This document shows positions 8,238 through 20,135 of a stretch of 64,000 bases of DNA, in pieces. This stretch comes from Ensifer sp. WSM1721 (GTDB lineage: Bacteria > Pseudomonadota > Alphaproteobacteria > Rhizobiales > Rhizobiaceae). The notes below the pieces were generated by a model. That model searched no databases. It was not told the origin of the DNA and was given only the letters and a program-made list of their open reading frames with translations. The DNA lies in the NCBI RefSeq assembly GCF_000513895.2, contig NZ_CP165782.1, positions 1,488,001 through 1,552,000 of the forward strand, given 5' to 3'. The stretch's first letter is position 1. The number at the start of each line of letters is the position of its first letter. The position numbers and the translations under genes are program-made.

Positions 8238-9236
8238 ATGCAAATGGTTTCGCTTGGAAAATCCGGCCCTAAAGTCTCCGCCATCGGGCTCGGCTGCATG
8301 GGAATGTCGGGCATGTATGGTCCCGCAGACCGCACGGAAAGCATCGCCACGATCCATGCCGCGCTAGATGCCGGTATTAATTTGCTCGACACCGGAGACT
8401 TCTACGGCATGGGTCATAACGAGATGCTGATCGGCGAGGCGCTTAAGGATCGCAATCGCGACCAAGTGCTGCTGAGCGTGAAGTTCGGCGCCATGCGTGA
8501 TGCAGCCGGGGCCTGGCTCGGTTACGATGCCCGGCCGAAGGCGGTGCGCAACTTCCTCGCCTATACGCTGCAGCGCGTTGGCGTCGATTACATCGACATC
8601 TATCGCCCGTCCCGACTCGATCCAGATGTCCCGATCGAGGAAACCATCGGTGCCATAGCCGAGATGGTGAAGGCCGGCTATGTCCGCCATATCGGCCTCT
8701 CCGAAGTCGGGCCGGAGACGATCCGGCGCGCGGCCGCCGTTCATCCGATCTGCGATCTGCAGATCGAATACTCGCTGGTTTCCCGCGGGATTGAGGACGA
8801 GATCCTGCCGACCTGCCGCGAGCTCGGGATCGGCATCACTGCCTACGGCGTGCTGTCGCGCGGGCTGATAAGCGGCCACTGGCAGAAGGGAGCGGCGGGA
8901 AGCGGCGACTTCCGCGCCATGAGCCCTCGCTTCCAGGAGGGCAACGTCGATCAGAACCTCGCGCTGGTCGAGGCGCTGAGGAGCGTCGCCGACGCCAAGG
9001 GCGTGACCGTGGCGCAGATCGCCATCGCCTGGGTCGCCGAGCAAGGGGGAGACATCGTGCCGCTCATCGGCGCACGCCGCCGCGACCGGCTTTCCGAGGC
9101 GCTCGGCGCCCAATCGCTTCATCTCGATGCCGACGACATGGCGGCGATCGAACGGGCAATCCCGAAGGGCGCTGCCGCCGGCGCCCGCTATCCCCAGGCG
9201 CAACTCGCGCACATGGACAGCGAACGGAACGGATGA
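8238..9236 (+). CDS. Aldo/keto reductase lacking the usual catalytic His
   Basis: A 332-aa (alpha/beta)8 NADPH-dependent oxidoreductase of the YakC/AKR13-like branch. It starts MQMVSLGKSGPKVSAIGLGCMGMSG. Three residues of the usual tetrad are visible: Asp51 and Tyr56 in LLDTGDFYG and Lys82 in SVKFG. In most relatives the fourth is His in a YQHRVDP-type motif; here the segment is IYRPSRLDP, with Ser125 at the His position. It is divergent from a LysR gene. The substrate is unknown, and the His change may mean altered chemistry rather than inactivity. Confidence 0.9.
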   Translation: MQMVSLGKSGPKVSAIGLGCMGMSGMYGPADRTESIATIHAALDAGINLLDTGDFYGMGHNEMLIGEALKDRNRDQVLLSVKFGAMRDAAGAWLGYDARPKAVRNFLAYTLQRVGVDYIDIYRPSRLDPDVPIEETIGAIAEMVKAGYVRHIGLSEVGPETIRRAAAVHPICDLQIEYSLVSRGIEDEILPTCRELGIGITAYGVLSRGLISGHWQKGAAGSGDFRAMSPRFQEGNVDQNLALVEALRSVADAKGVTVAQIAIAWVAEQGGDIVPLIGARRRDRLSEALGAQSLHLDADDMAAIERAIPKGAAAGARYPQAQLAHMDSERNG

Positions 9237-9270
9237 ACGGGGAAGAGCGCCGCTGTCGGAACGCGAGCGA

Positions 9271-10194
9271 TCAGACGGAGCCGGAGAAGGTGTCGCAGTC
9301 CGACATCTTGCCGCTGTCGAAACCGCGCTTGAACCACCGCATCCGCTGCTCGGACGTGCCGTGGTTGAAGCTTTCCGGCACCACATAGCCCTGCATCCGC
9401 TTCTGCAGGGTGTCATCGCCGATCTGGGTCGCGGCGTTCAGCGCCTCCTCAAGGTCGCCGCGCTCCAGCAATCCTTTCTGTTCCGTGTATTTCCCCCAGA
9501 TGCCGGCGAAGCAGTCGGCCTGAAGTTCGACGCGGATCGACATTTGGTTTGCCTCGACCTCGCTCATGCGCTGGCGCATCTGGTTGAACTTCGGCAGGAC
9601 CCCGATGAGGTTCTGGACGTGATGTCCGACCTCATGCGCCAGCACATAGGCCTGGGCAAAATCGCCGGAGGCGTCGAACTTCTTCGCGAGCTCGTCGAAG
9701 AAGCTCATGTCGAGATAGACCTTGCGGTCGCCGGGGCAATAGAAGGGCCCGGATGCGGCCGAGGCGAAGCCGCAGGCAGAGCGAACCGCGCCGTTGAAGA
9801 GCACGAGCCTCGGCTCTTCATATTGTTCGCCGCTCGCCTGGAAAATGCCGTTCCAGGTGTCTTCCGTTTCAGCGAGCACGGTGGCCATGAAGGCTTTCAT
9901 CTCCTCTTCCTCGGCCGAACCGCGCGGCGCTTGCGAGCCATCGCTCTGTTCGAAACCCGGCATGTTCACCGGCCCGCCTTCAAGGATCTGGAGCATATCG
10001 ATGCCCATTGCCCTGAGCACGAAATAGAGGATGACGAGGAAGATCAGCGTGCCGAAGCTCATACCACCGCCGGCACGGCGCATTCCGCCGCCGGGTATGC
10101 GGAAGCCGCCCCCGCGGCCAAACGGGCTGCCGCCGGGACTTGCCCCTCGCTGATCCTCGACATTGCTGGACTGGCGGCGGCCCTTCCATTCCAT
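9271..10194 (-). CDS. Neutral zinc metallopeptidase (YpfJ-type)
   Basis: A 307-aa protein of the putative neutral zinc metallopeptidase family. The first 45 residues are Gly/Arg-rich (FGRGGGFRIPGGGMRRAGGG). One transmembrane helix follows (about 47-62, FGTLIFLVILYFVL), then the peptidase domain with the HExxH zinc motif HEVGHH at residues 187-192 and a YCPGDRKVYLD block. Topology suggests a membrane-anchored protein with its catalytic domain outside the cytoplasm. It is convergent with the aldo-keto reductase (34 bp between stops). The physiological substrate of this family is not established. Confidence 0.9.
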   Translation of the reverse strand: MEWKGRRQSSNVEDQRGASPGGSPFGRGGGFRIPGGGMRRAGGGMSFGTLIFLVILYFVLRAMGIDMLQILEGGPVNMPGFEQSDGSQAPRGSAEEEEMKAFMATVLAETEDTWNGIFQASGEQYEEPRLVLFNGAVRSACGFASAASGPFYCPGDRKVYLDMSFFDELAKKFDASGDFAQAYVLAHEVGHHVQNLIGVLPKFNQMRQRMSEVEANQMSIRVELQADCFAGIWGKYTEQKGLLERGDLEEALNAATQIGDDTLQKRMQGYVVPESFNHGTSEQRMRWFKRGFDSGKMSDCDTFSGSV

Positions 10195-10419
10195 GGTCTT
10201 TCCTCCAGAAGGCGTCGCCTCTACTTCAGCGCGCTCAATGATTTATACGTCCGGACGACGAGTCTTGTAAAACGCAATCGCCGCCAGCCGGTTGCATGCT
10301 GCGGGCGGTTTTGTCGAGCGCCGCCCCGACGGTCAGGGGCCTTGAGAGCAGGTGGACAGGATTGACGCCCCGCCCCTCCCCGTGTTCCGATCCATGAGGC
10401 AGAACGGCAGGAGGAGCAG

Positions 10420-11457
10420 ATGAAGGCAGTGCGTCTGGAGTCGGTGGGTAATATCTCCGTTCGGGACATCGAGGTGCCTGAGCCCGGGCCCGACGATCTG
10501 CTCGTCAAAGTGGAGGCCTGCGGCATATGCGGAACCGACCGCCATCTCCTTCATGGCGAATTTCCGTCCATGCCGCCGGTCACGCTCGGGCACGAATTCT
10601 GCGGCATCGTCGTAAAGGCGGGCGACGCCGTTCGGGGCATCGCGCCCGGCGCCCGGATCACCGGCGATCCCAATATCTCCTGTGGCCGCTGTCCCCAATG
10701 TCAGGCGGGCCGGGTCAATCTTTGCCGTAGTCTGCGCGCGATCGGCATCCATCGCGACGGTGGCTTCGCCGAATACGTCCTGGTGCCGCAGAAGCAGGCT
10801 TTCGAGATCCCGCTTGGTCTTGATCCCGTGCATGGCGCCTTCTGCGAACCCCTCGCCTGTTGCCTGCACGGCATCGATACTTCGGGGATAAAAACGGGCT
10901 CGACGGTGGCAGTCCTCGGTGGCGGCGTGATCGGCCTCCTGACGGTTCAACTCGCGAGACTCGCCGGCGCGACGACGGTCATTCTCTCGACGCGCCAGGC
11001 AGCGAAGCGTCGTTTGGCGGAAGAGGTCGGCGCCACCGCGACCGTCGATCCGGTGGCCACTGACGTCGTCGAAGCGATCACCGGTCCTGCAGGTCTCGTC
11101 CCGGGAGGCGTCGATGTGGTGATCGAATGCGCCGGCGTCGCGGAAACGGTGCAGCAGTCGACACGGCTCGCCAAAGCGGGCGGTACGGTCGTGATCCTGG
11201 GCGTGTTGCCGCAGGGAGAAAAGGTCGAAATCGAGCCCTTCGACATTCTTTTTCGTGAACTTCGCGTGCTCGGTTCCTTCATCAATCCCTTCGTCCATCG
11301 CCGCGCTGCCGATCTGGTTGCCTCAGGGGCGGTCGAAATCGACAAGCTGATTTCCCGGCGCATATCGCTCGATGACGCGCCTGACATCATCTCCCGTCCG
11401 GCCGCAGCCGGCGAGGTGAAGGTGCTGGTGATCCCCTCAATCGAGCAGGTGGCTTAG
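10420..11457 (+). CDS. Zinc-dependent medium-chain alcohol dehydrogenase
   Basis: A 345-aa MDR enzyme, probably acting on a polyol or sugar alcohol with NAD(P)+. Catalytic zinc ligands are in ACGICGTDRH and TLGHEFCG; the structural zinc loop is CGRCPQCQAGRVNLC with four Cys. The Rossmann fold follows (VAVLGGGVIGLLTVQLARLAGA). Residues FCEPLACCLHGID match sorbitol/threonine dehydrogenase relatives. A GGAGGAGCAG ribosome binding site precedes ATG. It stands alone, with no transporter or kinase next to it, so a precise substrate cannot be given. Confidence 0.88.
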   Translation: MKAVRLESVGNISVRDIEVPEPGPDDLLVKVEACGICGTDRHLLHGEFPSMPPVTLGHEFCGIVVKAGDAVRGIAPGARITGDPNISCGRCPQCQAGRVNLCRSLRAIGIHRDGGFAEYVLVPQKQAFEIPLGLDPVHGAFCEPLACCLHGIDTSGIKTGSTVAVLGGGVIGLLTVQLARLAGATTVILSTRQAAKRRLAEEVGATATVDPVATDVVEAITGPAGLVPGGVDVVIECAGVAETVQQSTRLAKAGGTVVILGVLPQGEKVEIEPFDILFRELRVLGSFINPFVHRRAADLVASGAVEIDKLISRRISLDDAPDIISRPAAAGEVKVLVIPSIEQVA

Positions 11458-11539
11458 CTCTGGTGATTTTACGGGCGAGCCGACGCTTCGCGAGGCGGCA
11501 AATATCTTCGTTTTGTTGTCGATTCCGGAATTTTCGGGG

Positions 11540-11568
11540 TTCCGCTTGCGAAGACATTTGCCTATAAG
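11540..11568 (+). promoter_or_regulatory. Candidate carB promoter
   Basis: TTCCGC at 11540-11545 and TATAAG at 11563-11568 are separated by 17 bp, a fair sigma-70-type pair for this group. Transcription would start near 11575 and give a leader of about 87 nt before the carB ATG. Confidence 0.4.
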
Positions 11569-11603
11569 CCGCTTCTAGCCTGAAAAGACCATCAATGCGC
11601 GAC

Positions 11604-11636
11604 CCGGCCGGTGACCTCCCAACCTGGCCGGTTTTT
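11604..11636 (+). terminator. Terminator-like hairpin in the carB leader (possible attenuator)
   Basis: CCGGCC (11604-11609) pairs with GGCCGG (11626-11631) and is followed immediately by TTTTT. The structure ends only 25 nt before the carB start at 11662 and about 60 nt after the candidate transcription start. An ATG at 11595 opens a frame through the hairpin that stays open far into carB in another frame. A terminator here would block carB unless it is controlled. Confidence 0.55.
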
Positions 11637-11661
11637 CGCGCAGCTAGAACGGATGATTGCC

Positions 11662-15153
<3,492 letters not shown>

Positions 15154-15224
15154 CGCACTCCGAAACGGGTGCCGCACGTTGCTGCTTCGATGCTTGCCGA
15201 CCCGCTGCCGCGCTTCGCCCTTCT

Positions 15225-15259
15225 GAACGCCGTCTGAATGTCCCATTCAGGCGGCGTTC
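15225..15259. repeat. Long inverted repeat downstream of carB
   Basis: GAACGCCGTCTGAATG and CATTCAGGCGGCGTTC pair through 16 positions with one T-G pair around a TCC loop. It lies 71 bp after the carB stop. No T-tract follows, so it may be a processed or rho-assisted 3' end, or a regulator site, rather than a standard terminator. Confidence 0.5.
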
Positions 15260-15331
15260 GAGCGCGACGTGGTTCAATGCGCCCACGCATGGAAGCCGGC
15301 TTGCCGGCACGCGTATGGCCGGGGCGACGAC

Positions 15332-15646
15332 GTGCAGCTTTATTTCTTCGATCTCCATTGGGATGATGAACGCTTCCGTGATGAGGAGGGCGTCGCCCAT
15401 TACGACGAAGGATCGGCGCTGTATTACGCTCAGCGCATCGCCGATAAGATCGGCCGCGACGCGGATTACGGCTCGCTAAGGGTCGAGGTGCGCACAAGCG
15501 AGGGCATCCTGTTGGCGATCATTGCGCCATCCGAGGGGCGTGGCTGCGAGCAGTTCGCCTTGGTCGGCCGGCGTCATCCAGGCTTGTTCCGCGGCGCAGC
15601 CAGTGCTTCGTATGCAGTCCTCGGAGCGGCAAGTTCACAGTCGTGA
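15332..15646 (+). CDS. Small DUF6894-type hypothetical protein
   Basis: A 104-aa protein beginning VQLYFFDLHWDDERFRDEEGVAHYDEGSALYYA. The pattern of an aromatic-rich start, an Asp/Glu-Gly turn and an alanine-rich helix is that of the small rhizobial proteins grouped as DUF6894. GTG 15332 was chosen because the family similarity starts there; the frame is open 21 codons further upstream without such similarity. The Ala/Ser-rich tail after about residue 80 is longer than usual. It lies alone between carB and the convergent MFS gene. Function unknown. Confidence 0.6.
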   Translation: MQLYFFDLHWDDERFRDEEGVAHYDEGSALYYAQRIADKIGRDADYGSLRVEVRTSEGILLAIIAPSEGRGCEQFALVGRRHPGLFRGAASASYAVLGAASSQS

Positions 15647-15698
15647 ATTCGGGCACGCGAAGCCACGAGCGCTAGGCGGCCCGGAACAAGGCAACGGC

Positions 15699-17183
15699 TC
15701 AAACGGGTCCCCGCGACGTTGCCTGTCCGTGAGGCGCGGCGCGCGCTTTATGCTGCACGAGGCGCAGGGTCCTGACGCCGAAGAAGAGCGATGCGGCGGC
15801 GATGACGCAACCGAGGATGAACACTCCGAGCAAGGCCGCGGACATCACAGGATCGCTGGCGCCTTCGTGGAAGCCCCGAGCATTGGCGGTCACTCCGAAG
15901 ACTGCCGCGCCGATCGCATAGCCCGCCGATTGCAGCGTAGGCAGCAGAGCGGACGTCCTGTCGCGTTCCTCAATGCTTGAGACGTCCATCAAAAGCTGAC
16001 TGAGGGTGCCCCAGCAGGCACCGAAGCCCGCGCCAATCGCGATCTGGCCAATGAAGACGAGGCGGTACTCGCCGGCGCCGACGGCGAGTGTCAATCCAAC
16101 GAGGCCAAGGCAAAGAAGCAACGGTCCTGTTGAGATCAATCGAACGCGCAGCGCATGCGACCGCAGGCTCGCCACCAGTATCGCGGTCCCGCTCCAGGAC
16201 ATGGCCATCAACGCGCTTGAGAACCCGGCGGCAGTCGGGCCGAAATCCCACAGGCGTTGCAGCGCATAGACGAGGTAGACGGAGCCCGATGCCTGGGCCA
16301 GCGGCATCAGCAGAACGACCCAGAGGCCGGTGCCGAGCGGCTTGCTGACCGAGAAGGCGTCTGACGGCAGGATGGAGCGCGGTGCTCGGCGATCGGAGCG
16401 GATCGTACCGACGAAAACCGCGAGCGCCACCACCAGCAGGGCCGCCATTGCATAGCCGTTGTCTGCAGTGTTCGAGAGCGAAATCAGCAGGACACCGAAG
16501 CCGAAGGCGATGAGCCGCAGCAACGGAACCGCTACCGCCACTTTTGCGCCTTGCGCCGGTTGACGAACGATCGCAACGACGAGCGCGACGAAGATCGCCA
16601 CGGCAGGGATATTGACGAAGAACGCTGCGCGCCACGACCAATGTTCCGTGAGCAGCCCGGAGATGAGCGGGCCGGCGAAGGCGGCGGTAGCCCAGACGAT
16701 CGCTTCCGCGCCAAAGACCTTGGGCACGAGGCGCGGCGGGAAGAGCTCCGGAATGAGTGCGTAGCAGACGGCCGCGACTATGCCTTCGCCGAAGCCCTGC
16801 AGCAACCGGCCGGCGAGCACCTGCGGCATGCCGCTCGCCGTCGTAGCGATCACGGTTCCTGTGGCGAAAACAAGCGCTGCGGCGATCAGCGTCTTGCGCG
16901 CGCCGAACCCCGTCTTCAGGTTGGCCGCCATGGCGCCGCCGACGATGGCGAACACGAGGTAGAGCGTGAACGCCCAAGACAAAAGGGCAGCCCCGCCGAA
17001 TTCCTCGACTGCCGTCGGCAGCGCCGTCGAGACGAAGAATTCGTTGAAGGCAAAGAGTGCGACACCGAGGCACAAGGTCACGGTCGCCGCCAGGTGGCGG
17101 GGTTGCAAGAGTTCGCTCCAGCGGCCCTCGGCCTCCGCCTGCTGCGTCGTATCGGCACCTAAATTCTGTTCGGCTAAACTCAT
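15699..17183 (-). CDS. MFS transporter under a SoxR-type promoter
   Basis: A 494-aa inner-membrane protein with 12-14 hydrophobic segments. After a polar N-terminus ([20 protein letters not shown]) the first helix is [23 protein letters not shown]. Motif C-like residues ([29 protein letters not shown]) are those of the DHA2-type multidrug branch. ATG 17183 is the natural start; upstream is promoter DNA containing a close match to a SoxR operator with 19-bp -35/-10 spacing. That predicts induction by redox-cycling compounds and makes export of such compounds a plausible role. No soxR gene is in the window. Confidence 0.88.
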   Translation of the reverse strand: MSLAEQNLGADTTQQAEAEGRWSELLQPRHLAATVTLCLGVALFAFNEFFVSTALPTAVEEFGGAALLSWAFTLYLVFAIVGGAMAANLKTGFGARKTLIAAALVFATGTVIATTASGMPQVLAGRLLQGFGEGIVAAVCYALIPELFPPRLVPKVFGAEAIVWATAAFAGPLISGLLTEHWSWRAAFFVNIPAVAIFVALVVAIVRQPAQGAKVAVAVPLLRLIAFGFGVLLISLSNTADNGYAMAALLVVALAVFVGTIRSDRRAPRSILPSDAFSVSKPLGTGLWVVLLMPLAQASGSVYLVYALQRLWDFGPTAAGFSSALMAMSWSGTAILVASLRSHALRVRLISTGPLLLCLGLVGLTLAVGAGEYRLVFIGQIAIGAGFGACWGTLSQLLMDVSSIEERDRTSALLPTLQSAGYAIGAAVFGVTANARGFHEGASDPVMSAALLGVFILGCVIAAASLFFGVRTLRLVQHKARAAPHGQATSRGPV

Positions 17184-17224
17184 GGGGTCGGTTCCGTATC
17201 GTTCCTTCGTTGATGGAACCAGCA

Positions 17225-17255
17225 CTGATACAACCTCAACTGCGGTTGAGGTAAA
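17225..17255 (-). promoter_or_regulatory. SoxR-type promoter/operator for the MFS gene
   Basis: On the minus strand, TTTACC (-35) and TATCAG (-10) are 19 bp apart. Centred between them is CCTCAACCGCAGTTGAGG (17234-17251 on the plus strand as its complement). The E. coli soxS promoter has TTTACC, an 18-bp CCTCAAG-N4-CTTGAGG palindrome and the same over-long 19-bp spacer, the hallmark of MerR/SoxR activation. Confidence 0.8.
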
Positions 17256-17417
17256 GAGGCTTTTCTTCACCCGGCGTCGGATTGTGCTCGGCTCGGCCAC
17301 CGCGGGGAAGGACCGCGAAAAATCTGGCTTTCGCGCTTCCGTTTCTGTTATAAGAACGGTTCGGATGTTTCGGACGGTTCCGGTGCTTTTGCTCCGGCGA
17401 CCGTTTTCTTTTGCGTG

Positions 17418-17439
17418 GGCGCCGCCGAAAGGCGGCGCC
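17418..17439 (+). promoter_or_regulatory. GNRA-capped hairpin in greA leader
   Basis: GGCGCCGCC-GAAA-GGCGGCGCC, a perfect 9-bp stem with a GAAA tetraloop, ends 24 nt before the greA ATG (17464). No T-run follows, so it is not a terminator. It could affect greA translation or mRNA stability. A TATAAG box at 17348-17353 is a candidate -10 element upstream. Confidence 0.5.
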
Positions 17440-17463
17440 GCGTGTCTGATGAAGGATGATGAA

Positions 17464-17940
17464 ATGGTCGACAAGGTGCCGATGACACAGGGTGGATTCG
17501 TGAATCTGCAGGAGGAGCTGCGCTGGCGCCAGCAGGAGGAACGCCCGCGAATCATCGAAGCGATCGCTGAGGCTCGCGCTCATGGCGACTTGTCAGAAAA
17601 TGCCGAATACCATGCGGCCAAGGAAGCTCAGAGCCATAACGAGGGTCGCATCGGCGAACTCGAGGATCTGATTGCGCGGGCCGAAGTGATCGATCTGTCG
17701 AAGATGTCCGGTTCGAAGATCAAGTTTGGCGCGAAGGTGAAGCTCGTCGACGAGGATACCGAAGAGGAAAAGACCTACCAGATCGTCGGCGATCAGGAAG
17801 CCGACGTCAAAGCGGGACGCATTTCCATCTCTTCCCCGATCGCTCGCGCGCTGATCGGCAAGGAAGTGGGCGACTCGATCGAAGTCAACGCTCCCGGCGG
17901 CTCCAAGGCATACGAAATTCTTGCCATTCACTGGGGCTGA
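17464..17940 (+). CDS. greA: Transcription elongation factor GreA
   Basis: Stimulates transcript cleavage by backtracked RNA polymerase. The 158-aa protein has the N-terminal coiled-coil, with the acidic tip region [17 protein letters not shown] (the conserved DLSENAEY block), and the C-terminal FKBP-like domain ending [15 protein letters not shown] 17464 gives [14 protein letters not shown] 17449 in the same frame is an alternative. A stable hairpin precedes it. lpsB follows after 77 bp on the same strand, an arrangement known from S. meliloti, where the two are neighbours. Confidence 0.95.
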   Translation: MVDKVPMTQGGFVNLQEELRWRQQEERPRIIEAIAEARAHGDLSENAEYHAAKEAQSHNEGRIGELEDLIARAEVIDLSKMSGSKIKFGAKVKLVDEDTEEEKTYQIVGDQEADVKAGRISISSPIARALIGKEVGDSIEVNAPGGSKAYEILAIHWG

Positions 17941-18017
17941 TCGCCCCGCACTGGCGCGCGTCCCCGCTCCGCCCCTTTCCCAATAGTGATTGTCGCATGC
18001 GCGAGGAGAGCGCACAC

Positions 18018-19073
18018 GTGGTCGATATACGCGACGTCGAGGTGATTGCGCCCAATTTCAAGCGCCGGCTCTCCGGCGTTACTTCGACGATCATCCAGCT
18101 CATTCCGGTGCAGCGCGGCCTCGGCCAGAAGATCGCGGTTCTCGGCCCGGGGCTCCCCAAGAATTTGCCGTCCGTCCGCTTCCGCGACCTGGTCCACCTA
18201 TGGAGGAGACCGGCCGGACGTCCCTGCCGTGTCTGGCATGCTCGGCGCAACGTCGAAATGCTGCCGGCGATCCTCCTGCGCGATCTGTTGCGCATGAAGA
18301 TCCGGATCGTCTTTACCTCCGCTTCGCAGCGCCGGCATACCGGGTGGAGCAAGTTCCTCATTGGCCGGATGGACGCGGTCATCGCCACGAGTGCGAAAAC
18401 CGCCGCCTATCTGGAGGTGCCGAATATTGTCGTCCTGCACGGCATCGACACGAAGCGCTTCCGGCCAGCCGGCGACAAGGCGGAAGTGAAACGTCGGCTC
18501 GGCCTTGATCCCACCAAGAAGTTCGTCGGATGCTTCGGGCGCGTGCGTCATCAGAAGGGGACCGATCTTTTTGTCGACAGCATGATCGCCCTCCTGCCCG
18601 ACCGCTCCGAATGGAGCGCAATCGTGGCCGGCCGTGCGACCGGTCCGCACATCGCCTACGAGTCCGAACTGAAGGAACGTGTCGTAAAAGCCGGGCTCGC
18701 CGATCGCATTCTTTTTGTCGGCGAACACACCAACATCCCGGATTGGTACCAGGCCCTCGACCTCTTCATCGCGCCGCAGCGCTGGGAAGGCTTCGGCCTG
18801 ACGCCGCTCGAAGCCATGGCGACCGGAGTGCCCGTTGTGGCAACGGATGTCGGTGCCTTCTCCGAACTGGTCTCCGATGGCGACGAGGAAACCGGCCTCA
18901 TCATTCGGGCCGACGACCTCAAGGCGATGGTCAACGGCGCGGCCGTCTTCATGGACAATCTGCCGCGATTGGCGGCCGCCGGAGCCAACGGCCTCGCGCG
19001 GACGTCGAAAAATTTTGCCATAGAAGCGGAAGCCCAAGCCATCGGAGCGGTCTACGAAAAACTCATGCGCTGA
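18018..19073 (+). CDS. lpsB: LPS core glycosyltransferase LpsB (GT4 family)
   Basis: Adds a sugar to the lipopolysaccharide core on the cytoplasmic face of the inner membrane; in S. meliloti, loss of LpsB truncates the core and impairs symbiosis. The 351-aa protein starts at a GTG (VVDIRDVEVIAPNFKRRLSGVTS). GT4 features are GCFGRVRHQKGTDLFVDSM near the middle and the nucleotide-sugar EGFGLTPLEAMATGVPVVATDVGA motif with its E-x7-E. Starting at GTG 18018 gives the known 351-aa length; the in-frame ATG 17997 adds seven residues. It is convergent with lpsE. Confidence 0.92.
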   Translation: MVDIRDVEVIAPNFKRRLSGVTSTIIQLIPVQRGLGQKIAVLGPGLPKNLPSVRFRDLVHLWRRPAGRPCRVWHARRNVEMLPAILLRDLLRMKIRIVFTSASQRRHTGWSKFLIGRMDAVIATSAKTAAYLEVPNIVVLHGIDTKRFRPAGDKAEVKRRLGLDPTKKFVGCFGRVRHQKGTDLFVDSMIALLPDRSEWSAIVAGRATGPHIAYESELKERVVKAGLADRILFVGEHTNIPDWYQALDLFIAPQRWEGFGLTPLEAMATGVPVVATDVGAFSELVSDGDEETGLIIRADDLKAMVNGAAVFMDNLPRLAAAGANGLARTSKNFAIEAEAQAIGAVYEKLMR

Positions 19074-19112
19074 CTGAAATTCTTGTCCGCGCATGAGAAG
19101 AACGCAGCCGTC

Positions 19113-20135
19113 TCACCGTTTCGAGGCAAAGAGCTTCAGATAGGCGTCTGTGATTGCTTCCTTGGAGAATTGGCTGACCAACGTCTGGTGCCCGCGTTCG
19201 GCCAGTTGTTTTGCCAGCTCGGGCGCATTGACGATCCGCCCGACCGCATGCGCAAAACCATCTGCGTCTCCTATGTCGACCATCAGGCCATTTTCGCCAT
19301 CGCGCATGAACCATTCCGGCCCCTCGGAGCGGCTCGATACGACCGGTGTTTTCTGTGCCCAAGCCTCCAGGATCACGTTGCCGAGTGGTTCGTGGCTCGA
19401 GGCCATAACGAAGACGTCGGCAGCTGCGAGGAACGGCCGTGCATCCTTTTGCCAGCCGGCGAAACGCACCCGTTTGGAAATGCCGAGATCGGCTGCGAGC
19501 TTCTCCAGGCTGTCCCGCTCTTCGCCGTCGCCGAGCAGCCATAGATAGGCGCCCGGCAGTTTGGCGATTGCTTCGATCAAGGTGTGAAATCCCTTACGCT
19601 CGACGAAGCGTCCCATCGAAATGACGACGGGCACGTCGGCAGGCGTGTCGAGCATTGCCCTGTCTACGGGCTCGACACGCTCGGCGCCGGTAAAATTGGA
19701 AATGACCTTGACTTGCCGTTTCCATCCCAGGCTTAGGACGCGCTCGGCAATACCAGGCGTGTTGCAGACGATGCAATCTGTGTTTTTGAAATAGCTGAGA
19801 CGGGTGGGATAGTCGCCGAGACGGGAGATCTTGAGCGCATCTTTGTAGTCGGGCATCAACTCGCTTGCGCGCGGCGCCCAGGCCATTAGGACGTCCGGCT
19901 TCTCGCGCCGCGCCATGTGCTTCACCTTCAACGGCAGCAAGAGGCGATCGAGCGAGAGGTTGCGAAAGTGGCTTTCCTTGATCTTCGTGGCGCCTTCGAT
20001 CTCCCGGCGCCAGGCGCGTTTTGGTCGGATGATGGACGTCTGCTCGACACCGCGTTCCGCCAGCGCATTGGCGAGATGGACGAAGAAGCGCTCGGCGCCG
20101 CCGTCCTTGCCAAAATGGAAGTGGATCACCTTCAT
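19113..20135 (-). CDS. lpsE: LPS core glycosyltransferase LpsE (GT4 family)
   Basis: A 340-aa glycosyltransferase starting MKVIHFHFGKDGGAERFFVHLANALAERG. The C-terminal GT4 Rossmann fold shows VVISMGRFVERKGFHTLIEAI and MASSHEPLGNVILEAWAQKTPVVSS. It is a clear paralogue of the adjacent lpsD: the first 25 residues and the EPLGNV block are nearly the same. Its ATG overlaps the lpsD stop (ATGA), so the two are co-translated. By position it is LpsE of the S. meliloti lps core locus; the exact sugar and linkage are not readable from sequence. Confidence 0.9.
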   Translation of the reverse strand: MKVIHFHFGKDGGAERFFVHLANALAERGVEQTSIIRPKRAWRREIEGATKIKESHFRNLSLDRLLLPLKVKHMARREKPDVLMAWAPRASELMPDYKDALKISRLGDYPTRLSYFKNTDCIVCNTPGIAERVLSLGWKRQVKVISNFTGAERVEPVDRAMLDTPADVPVVISMGRFVERKGFHTLIEAIAKLPGAYLWLLGDGEERDSLEKLAADLGISKRVRFAGWQKDARPFLAAADVFVMASSHEPLGNVILEAWAQKTPVVSSRSEGPEWFMRDGENGLMVDIGDADGFAHAVGRIVNAPELAKQLAERGHQTLVSQFSKEAITDAYLKLFASKR

